Below, piece by piece: positions 58,717 through 64,000 of a stretch of 64,000 nucleotides of DNA. Both the position numbers and the translations under genes were made by a program. How positions within the stretch are numbered: position 1 is the first letter of the stretch; every line of letters begins with the position of its first letter. A model generated the notes under the pieces. That model was not told where the DNA came from. It did no database searches and was given only the letters and a program-made list of their open reading frames with translations. Location: positions 372,001 to 436,000 of the forward strand of contig NZ_LPXO01000002.1 of NCBI RefSeq assembly GCF_001482405.1. The letters run 5' to 3'. Source of the stretch: Pseudoponticoccus marisrubri (GTDB lineage: Bacteria > Pseudomonadota > Alphaproteobacteria > Rhodobacterales > Rhodobacteraceae).

Positions 58717-58768
58717 CGCGGCGGGGCCGCGGCGGGGTGGGCGGGTGGGACGCCGCCGCCCCGCCGCG
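58717..58768. terminator. 17-bp GC hairpin with a four-G-tract loop, one base after the MFS stop
   Basis: 58717–58733 (CGCGGCGGGGCCGCGGC) pairs with 58752–58768 with one C-C mismatch. The loop GGGGTGGGCGGGTGGGAC (58734–58751, plus strand) is a canonical G-quadruplex pattern. The stem ends one base before the MFS stop codon (58770–58772), and the G-rich strand is the template strand for that gene, as at 45744–45799. Termination function is inferred. Confidence 0.6.
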
Positions 58769-58769
58769 T

Positions 58770-60017
58770 TCAGGCGCTCTCCACCTCGTGCAGGCCATAG
58801 GCCAGCGCGGCGCCCGCAAGGCTCAGCGCGGCAAAGCCGGCCAGCGCCACCTGCGGGCCCAGCAGGGCCAGCCCGCCGCCCAGCGCGCCGACCACCAGCA
58901 GCAGCGTGCCGATCGCGGTATTGGCCAGGGCGGCATAGCGCGAACGGGCCTCCTCGGGCGCCATGTCGACAAGGTAGGTCGACCGTCCCTGCCGCACGCC
59001 GTGATAGGCCACCATCAGGCCGAACAGCGTCACCGGCACGACCCAGGCGCGCTCGGCCCAGCCGGCAAGATCCGCGGCCACGGCCAGCGCCATGAACAGC
59101 GCCGCGCAGAGCCCCGACAGCATCAGCACCGCGCGCGAGGACCGGTCGGCCAGCCGCCCCCAGACATAGGAGCTGACGAAGGAGGCCGCCGAGGAGGCCA
59201 GCAGCAGCGCGCCCAGCCCCTGCAGCGCCGATTGCCCCGCGCCCAGCAGCACGAAATAGGGCGGCGCCAGTGCGGTCACTGTCAGCGCGCCGCGCGTCGC
59301 GATGAAGCGGCGGAACTGCGCATCCTCGCGCAGCGGCGCAAGATCGATGGCCGGCGCCTCGCGGTCTTCCGAGGCCTGCTCCTCAAGCCGCGAGAACAGC
59401 GCCCCCGCCACCAGCCACAGGACGGACGCCACGCCGATCGCCACGATCACCGGGCCGGTCTCGCGCACCATGCCCGACATCAGCAGCGCGGCAAAGCCCA
59501 GCACCGCCAGCGCCGAGGCCGAGCCCGCCACGCCGGTCACCGCGCCCCGCCGGGTTTTGGCCACGGTCTTGCCGAGGATGTCCTTGTAGCTGACGGAGCA
59601 GAGCGCCCGGCTGACCGAGAAGACGACCAGCGCCGCGGCGATGGCCAGCCCCGCGGCCAGCCCCTCCATTGTCAATGCCACGAGGCAGATCAGCGCCGCC
59701 ATGGACCCCTGCCCCAGCGTGCCCAGCACCCAGGCCCATTTGCGATGCGCCATGGCCTGCACCCGGCCCGCCATCAGGATCTGCGGCAGAAGCGCGCCGG
59801 CCTCGCGGATCGGCACGAAAAGCCCGGTCACCGCGGCCGGCACGCCCAGCGCGCCGCCCAGCCAGCTCAACACCAGCTTGGGGTCGATCAGCCCGTCGGC
59901 CACCTTGGTCATGGACAGTGACAGCATGTGGCGGGTGCCGTTGCGGCCCTCGCGCGCGGGCACGTCCTCCTCGGCGCCGGTCAGCTGGTCGTAGATCTCG
60001 GTCGTGGCGTCGTTCAT
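58770..60017 (-). CDS. MFS transporter
   Basis: 415-residue protein with about 12 TM helices. The N-terminus is long and acidic ([20 protein letters not shown]) before [22 protein letters not shown] features include [20 protein letters not shown] and [19 protein letters not shown]. The closest recognisable theme is an uncharacterised MFS branch; substrate unknown. Minus strand, 179 bp from thrS start (divergent). Confidence 0.85.
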   Translation of the reverse strand: MNDATTEIYDQLTGAEEDVPAREGRNGTRHMLSLSMTKVADGLIDPKLVLSWLGGALGVPAAVTGLFVPIREAGALLPQILMAGRVQAMAHRKWAWVLGTLGQGSMAALICLVALTMEGLAAGLAIAAALVVFSVSRALCSVSYKDILGKTVAKTRRGAVTGVAGSASALAVLGFAALLMSGMVRETGPVIVAIGVASVLWLVAGALFSRLEEQASEDREAPAIDLAPLREDAQFRRFIATRGALTVTALAPPYFVLLGAGQSALQGLGALLLASSAASFVSSYVWGRLADRSSRAVLMLSGLCAALFMALAVAADLAGWAERAWVVPVTLFGLMVAYHGVRQGRSTYLVDMAPEEARSRYAALANTAIGTLLLVVGALGGGLALLGPQVALAGFAALSLAGAALAYGLHEVESA

Positions 60018-60196
60018 GTCATCCTCTCGGCTGGCGTGTCACTGCTGGCTGCGGCTCACCCGGCGTAAAGCCGCGCCGCCCCGATCCGGTTCCCTCACGC
60101 TTGCTTGACAGCCCGCGCGGGCAGGGTCACAAGACGCGCACACATAACCCGCAACCGGGCGTTCCGTGGGCGCCAAACCGACGAGGAGCATGGCCG

Positions 60197-62215
60197 ATGG
60201 CCCAAGTTTCCCTGACATTCCCAGATGGCTCGCAGCGTGACTTCGACAAGGGCGTGACGCCCGCCGAGGTCGCGGCCTCGATTTCCAAGTCCCTGTCCAA
60301 GAAGGCGATTTCCGCCAACGTGGACGGCGCGCACTGGGACCTGCAATGGCCGATCGAGCGTGACGCGCAGATCGCCATCAACACCATGGCCGACGATGCG
60401 CCCGCGCTCGAGCTGATCCGCCACGACCTTGCCCATATCATGGCGCGCGCCGTGCAGGAGATCTGGCCCGAGGTGAAGGTCACCATCGGCCCCGTCATCG
60501 ACAATGGCTGGTATTACGATTTCGACCGGGCCGAGCCCTTCACGCCCGAGGATCTCGGCGCGATCGAGAAGAAGATGAAGGAGATCATCAACCGCCGCGA
60601 CCCGGTCACCACCGAGCTGTGGGAGCGCGAGCGCGCGATCAAGTACTATGCCGCCAACAACGAGCCCTACAAGGTCGAGCTGGTCGAGGCGATCCCCGGC
60701 GACGAGCCGATCCGCATGTACTGGCACGGCCACTGGCAGGATCTCTGTCGCGGCCCGCACCTGCAGCATACCGGGCAGGTCCCGGGCGACGCGTTCAAGC
60801 TGATGAGCGTGGCCGGCGCCTACTGGCGCGGCGACAGCAGCCGCCAGATGCTGCAGCGCATCTACGGCGTGGCCTTCAGGAACCGCGACGACCTCAAGAA
60901 GCACCTGCACATGCTGGAAGAGGCCGCCAAGCGAGACCACCGCAAGCTGGGCCGCGAGATGGACCTGTTCCACATGCAGGAAGAGGCGCCGGGCCAGGTC
61001 TTCTGGCATCCCGACGGCTGGACCATCTACACCCAGCTGCAGGATTACATGCGCCGCAAGCAGCGCGCCGGCGGCTACCGCGAGATCAACACCCCGCAGG
61101 TGGTGGACCGCAAGCTATGGGAGGCCTCCGGCCACTGGGACAAGTACCAGCACCACATGTTCATCGTCGAGGTGGATGAATCGCGCGACGGCGAAAGCGA
61201 CGATGCCGCGGTCAAGGACAAGGCCCAGACCCGGATCAACGCGCTGAAGCCGATGAACTGCCCCTGTCACGTGCAGGTCTTCAACCAGGGCCTCAAAAGC
61301 TATCGCGACCTGCCGCTGCGGCTGGCCGAGTTCGGCTCCTGCGCGCGGTTCGAGCCCTCGGGCGCGCTGCACGGGATCATGCGGGTACGCGGCTTCACGC
61401 AGGATGACGCGCATATCTTCTGCACCGAGGACCAGATCCAGGAGGAATGCGCGCGCTTCATCGACTTCCTCGCCGGGGTCTACCGCGAGCTCGGCTTCCC
61501 CGAGTTCGAGATCCGCTTTGCCACCCGCCCCGAGAAGCGCGTGGGCAGCGAGGAAAGCTGGGACCACGTGGAAGGCGCGCTTGAGAACGCGATCAAGGCG
61601 GTGGGCCGCGATTACGTGCTGGAGCCCGGCGATGGCGCCTTCTACGGGCCCAAGCTGGATTTCTACCTGACCGACGCGATCGGCCGGGTCTGGCAATGCG
61701 GTACCTTCCAGGTCGACCCGAACCTGCCCGAACGTCTGGGCGCCAGCTATATCGGCTCGGATGGCGACAAGCACCGGCCCTACATGCTGCACCGCGCCTG
61801 CCTGGGCTCGTTCGAGCGCTTCATCGGCATCCTGATCGAGGAACATGCCGGCAAGCTGCCCTTCTGGCTGGCGCCGCGGCAGGTCGTGGTCGCCTCGATC
61901 ACCTCGGAGGCCGATGACTACGTGGCCGAGGTGGTGGCGGCGCTGACCCGCGCCGGCGTCCGGGCCGAGGCCGACACGCGCAACGAGAAGATCAACTTCA
62001 AGGTGCGCGAGCATTCGGTCGGCAAGGTGCCGGTGATCCTGGCCGTCGGGCATCGCGAGGTCGAGGAGCGCACCGTGACCCTGCGGCGCCTTGGCGAAAA
62101 GCAGACCCGCACCGTGGCGCTGGACGAGATCGTGCCCGACCTCGCGCGCGATGCCACCCCGCCGGACCTGCGCCCGGCACCGGCCGCCGCCGTGACCGAG
62201 ACCGAGCCGGCCTGA
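60197..62215 (+). CDS. thrS: Threonyl-tRNA synthetase
   Basis: 672-residue class II synthetase. TGS domain [20 protein letters not shown], editing domain with [19 protein letters not shown] and the conserved His/Cys pattern ([11 protein letters not shown]), catalytic domain with zinc ligands [10 protein letters not shown], and C-terminal anticodon-binding domain ([39 protein letters not shown]). Length is standard. The ATG at 60197 has GAGGAGC upstream. A strong terminator follows. Confidence 0.97.
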   Translation: MAQVSLTFPDGSQRDFDKGVTPAEVAASISKSLSKKAISANVDGAHWDLQWPIERDAQIAINTMADDAPALELIRHDLAHIMARAVQEIWPEVKVTIGPVIDNGWYYDFDRAEPFTPEDLGAIEKKMKEIINRRDPVTTELWERERAIKYYAANNEPYKVELVEAIPGDEPIRMYWHGHWQDLCRGPHLQHTGQVPGDAFKLMSVAGAYWRGDSSRQMLQRIYGVAFRNRDDLKKHLHMLEEAAKRDHRKLGREMDLFHMQEEAPGQVFWHPDGWTIYTQLQDYMRRKQRAGGYREINTPQVVDRKLWEASGHWDKYQHHMFIVEVDESRDGESDDAAVKDKAQTRINALKPMNCPCHVQVFNQGLKSYRDLPLRLAEFGSCARFEPSGALHGIMRVRGFTQDDAHIFCTEDQIQEECARFIDFLAGVYRELGFPEFEIRFATRPEKRVGSEESWDHVEGALENAIKAVGRDYVLEPGDGAFYGPKLDFYLTDAIGRVWQCGTFQVDPNLPERLGASYIGSDGDKHRPYMLHRACLGSFERFIGILIEEHAGKLPFWLAPRQVVVASITSEADDYVAEVVAALTRAGVRAEADTRNEKINFKVREHSVGKVPVILAVGHREVEERTVTLRRLGEKQTRTVALDEIVPDLARDATPPDLRPAPAAAVTETEPA

Positions 62216-62651
62216 TCCGCGCCCCGAAATCCTGACAGCGAACGCGCCCCGGCTGACCGGGGCGCGTTTTTTTTTCGTCTTGAGGCGACGTTTCCGGCGC
62301 GCTCGCGCGTTCTTTCCCTGACAGCCCCGGACTGCGGGGCTTTGTGACAGGGTTGACAACCCGCGTGATCGGGCGGCCTGCGGGCCGCCCCAGCGCCGGA
62401 TCGACTGTAACAAACCGCCCCGACGCCCGGGCGCGGCGCTGCGAACTGTTACCATCCGGCGCGCAACACCCCTGATTTCACGGCATTTCTGCACATGCAG
62501 CATGTCACGTGCGGCTGACGCGGCGTGACGCTCGCGTGATGCACGGCGGCGTGAATGGTACGCGGCACGAAGTCGCGGCACCTTTTGCGTACCGAAGGGC
62601 ACGGGGCCCTCGGCCGAGTTTCGACCGACTGAACCCTCGAAAGGAAAGACC
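62216..62651. other. 436-bp gap between thrS and the bufferin operon
   Basis: Holds the thrS terminator (62242–62275), a second hairpin AGCCCCG/CGGGGCT (62323–62341), a GC hairpin around 62374–62390, and a spaced inverted pair GTAACA/TGTTAC (62407–62412 and 62447–62452). The last 130 bp carry repeated GGCGTGA-type words before GAAAGGAAAGACC at the bufferin start. No ORF is convincing here; the bufferin promoter should lie in the 3' half. Confidence 0.5.
62242..62275 (+). terminator. Rho-independent terminator of thrS
   Basis: ACGCGCCCCGG (62242–62252) pairs with CCGGGGCGCGT (62257–62267), 4-nt loop, followed by nine T. It lies 27 bp after the thrS stop. Confidence 0.95.
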
Positions 62652-62951
62652 ATGTCCAAGTCCATCAAGACCGCCGCGCTTGTCGGTGCCGTTGCCGCCA
62701 GCTTTGCCGCCACCGGCGTTGCCGCGCAGGAACAGGAGAAGTGCTACGGCATTTCGCTGGCCGGCGAGAATGACTGCGCCGCCGGCCCCGGCACCACCTG
62801 CGCCGGCACCTCGACCGTGGATTACCAGGGCAATGCCTGGACGCTGGTCGAGGCCGGCACCTGCACCGAGATCGACCTGCCCGAGATGGCCGATGGCAGC
62901 GAACGCATGGGCTCGCTCGAGCCGTTGGAGCGCGACCTGCCCGAGGCGTGA
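62652..62951 (+). CDS. bufA1: DUF2282 bufferin-family precursor peptide
   Basis: 99-residue exported small protein of the DUF2282 (BufA1, bufferin) family. Signal peptide [20 protein letters not shown] ending about Ala-25, then the core: Cys-31 ([12 protein letters not shown]), Cys-42 (ENDCAAGPG), Cys-50 (GTTCAGTS) and Cys-71 ([10 protein letters not shown]). In bufferins, such cysteines are modified by the partner MNIO enzyme and the peptide binds copper. The C-terminal acidic tail [12 protein letters not shown]-like is unusual in length. GAAAGGAAAGACC precedes the ATG. It is followed, with a GTGA overlap, by the MNIO gene. Confidence 0.9.
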   Translation: MSKSIKTAALVGAVAASFAATGVAAQEQEKCYGISLAGENDCAAGPGTTCAGTSTVDYQGNAWTLVEAGTCTEIDLPEMADGSERMGSLEPLERDLPEA

Positions 62952-63022
62952 GCGCCCCCCAGAGACCGGGATGGGTGGCGACACCCATCCCGACCCCCGA
63001 GCCCGCGAGAAGGACCCGCCCG

Positions 63023-63871
63023 ATGTTCGATGCGACCCATGCCCTGCCCGCCCTGCCCGGCGTCGGCTACAAGGCGCAGCATTTCGCGCCGATCATGGCC
63101 GATCCCGCGCCGGTGGGCTGGCTGGAGATCCACGCCGAGAACTACATGGGCGATGGCGGGCGCCCGCTGGCGCAGCTGCGCGCGCTGGCCGAACGCTTCC
63201 CCCTGTCCGTGCACGGTGTGGGCCTGTCTATCGGCGGGCCCGAGCCGCTCGACCGCGACCACCTCGCGCGGCTGAAGCACCTGCTGGGCTGGCTGAACCC
63301 GGCCAGCTTTTCCGAACACCTGGCCTGGTCGACCCATGAGGGCCATTTCCTGAACGACCTGCTGCCCCTGCCCTACACGACCGACACGCTGGCGCGGGTC
63401 TGCGCCCATGTGGACGAGGTGCAGACCGTGCTGGGCCGGCGCATGCTGCTGGAGAACCCCTCCTCCTACCTCGCCTTCGCCGAGAGCACCTGGTCCGAGA
63501 CCGATTTCCTGCGCGAGATCGCGCGGCGCACCGGCTGCGGGCTGCTGCTGGACGTGAACAATGTCTTCGTCTCGGCCACGAACCTCGCCTACCCGCCGCG
63601 CGACTACATCGCCGATTTCGCGCTGGAGGAGGTGGGTGAGATCCATCTGGGCGGGCATGACACGGATGCCGATGATTTCGGCGCGCCGCTGCTGATCGAC
63701 AGCCATGGCCGCACCGTGGCCGACCCGGTCTGGGCCCTGCTGGACGAGGTGCTGGACCGCGCCGGGCCGCGCCCCGTGCTGGTGGAATGGGACAATGACG
63801 TGCCCGACTGGCCTGTGCTGGCCGCCGAGGCGGCGCGCGCCGGCGCGACGCTGACCCGGGTCGCGGCATGA
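63023..63871 (+). CDS. bufB: DUF692/UPF0276 multinuclear non-haem iron oxidase (BufB)
   Basis: 282-residue MNIO-family enzyme that uses a multi-iron centre to modify Cys residues of the BufA precursor. Metal/substrate motifs: [58 protein letters not shown] and [11 protein letters not shown]. The ATG at 63023, preceded by AGAAGGACCCGCCCG, is preferred; a GTG at 62948 overlapping the bufA stop (GTGA) is the alternative and would keep translational coupling. Its stop overlaps an ATG of the next gene (ATGA). Confidence 0.92.
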   Translation: MFDATHALPALPGVGYKAQHFAPIMADPAPVGWLEIHAENYMGDGGRPLAQLRALAERFPLSVHGVGLSIGGPEPLDRDHLARLKHLLGWLNPASFSEHLAWSTHEGHFLNDLLPLPYTTDTLARVCAHVDEVQTVLGRRMLLENPSSYLAFAESTWSETDFLREIARRTGCGLLLDVNNVFVSATNLAYPPRDYIADFALEEVGEIHLGGHDTDADDFGAPLLIDSHGRTVADPVWALLDEVLDRAGPRPVLVEWDNDVPDWPVLAAEAARAGATLTRVAA

Positions 63872-64000
63872 GCGCGGCGGCCCCCGGCCCCGGCGTCGGA
63901 GGGGGCGCTGCCCCCGCCCTGCGGGCCCCCCGGAGTATTTTTGGAAAGATGAAAGACTGCGAGACCGCCTTCCGCGCGGCCCTGCTGCAGGCCGAGGCGC
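63868..64000 (+). CDS. bufC: DUF2063 (BufC) protein, 5' end only
   Basis: Only the first ~45 codons are in the window. The ATG at 63868 overlaps the bufB stop by four bases; the ATG at 63950 gives [17 protein letters not shown], whose FRAALL stretch is the usual DUF2063 start. DUF2063 proteins are the helper/recognition partners of MNIO enzymes in bufferin operons. The dispersed repeat R1 covers the interval between the two candidate starts, so the true N-terminus is unsettled. Confidence 0.75.
   Translation, partial: MSAAAPGPGVGGGAAPALRAPRSIFGKMKDCETAFRAALLQAEA
63901..63955. repeat. Dispersed repeat R1, copy 4, at the start of the DUF2063 gene
   Basis: GGGGGC-GCT-GCCCCC hairpin (63901–63915), then CCCCCCGGAGTATTTTTGG and AAAGATGAAAG up to 63955. 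It is the full-length form, matching 25354–25402. The ATG inside GGAAAGATGAAAG is the candidate internal start of bufC. Confidence 0.85.

Noticed and set aside
60018-60196. T-box or other leader riboswitch before thrS
   Set aside because: T-boxes are not expected in alphaproteobacteria, and I see neither the T-box word nor an antiterminator pair.

Overview
The window is about 64 kb of GC-rich, gene-dense chromosome. It looks like a marine or soil alphaproteobacterium of the order Rhodobacterales (Roseobacter/Paracoccus group). The evidence is the pccB–pccR propionyl-CoA carboxylase locus with TTTGCAAA boxes, the pyruvate carboxylase, the gene order and protein sequences, twin Gly tRNAs, and the short intergenic repeat ending in GGAAAGATGAAAG. 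No phage, insertion sequence, plasmid functions or CRISPR array was found. This is mostly core metabolism and housekeeping.

Layout. 1–8.1 kb: propionyl-CoA carboxylase locus on the minus strand (pccB, two small conserved genes, a 47-aa lipoprotein, another small gene, a second small lipoprotein, pccA running off the left edge), then an MFS transporter and the regulator pccR. 8.1–12.1 kb: AmpD-like amidase, a lipoprotein, gatA/gatC and a ceramidase-like membrane protein. 12.1–17.2 kb: metallo-beta-lactamase-fold hydrolase, glycosyltransferase-like protein, BNR-repeat protein and VWA protein. 17.3–23.5 kb: RHH-like protein divergent from metY, a SIMPL protein, and a 1011-aa membrane protein. 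23.6–30.1 kb: hppD with a divergent Lrp regulator, uvrD, a receiver-like protein, an alpha-hydroxy acid oxidase and a BLUF photoreceptor. 30.3–35.5 kb: pyc, a DUF2314 protein and a LuxR-type regulator. 35.6–39.8 kb: two tRNA-Gly genes and hisB-hisH-hisA-hisF-hisE with an antiparallel DUF302 gene inside. 40–45.7 kb: CoA-binding protein, DUF2235 protein, form II CoxL-like oxidoreductase, ornithine-decarboxylase-like enzyme with a divergent Lrp regulator. 45.8–54.8 kb: yciB, EamA transporter, MgtC protein, ftsY, lytic transglycosylase, alkB-like hydroxylase, LysR regulator, Bax-inhibitor protein, GNAT, rpmG. 54.9–60 kb: rnpB, three alpha/beta hydrolases, an M15-like protein and an MFS transporter. 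60.2–64 kb: thrS and the start of a bufferin (DUF2282–DUF692/MNIO–DUF2063) operon.

How parts work together. pccA/pccB assimilate propionyl-CoA under PccR. Perfect TTTGCAAA boxes also sit 5' of pyc, which suggests that anaplerosis shares a regulator of the same family. Two Lrp-type regulators each face the amino-acid gene they probably control (hppD and the decarboxylase). The bufferin operon encodes a Cys-containing exported peptide and its multinuclear iron oxidase, a type linked to copper stress.

The most unusual structures are non-coding. (i) Tandem arrays of perfect 20–24-bp palindromes lie at about 24-bp period between convergent genes (19519–19614 and 39860–39953), with a two-unit version in the pcc cluster. 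(ii) Two GC-only hairpins begin 0–1 nt after stop codons and carry a loop of four G-tracts (45744–45799 and 58717–58768). I do not know a described function for either.
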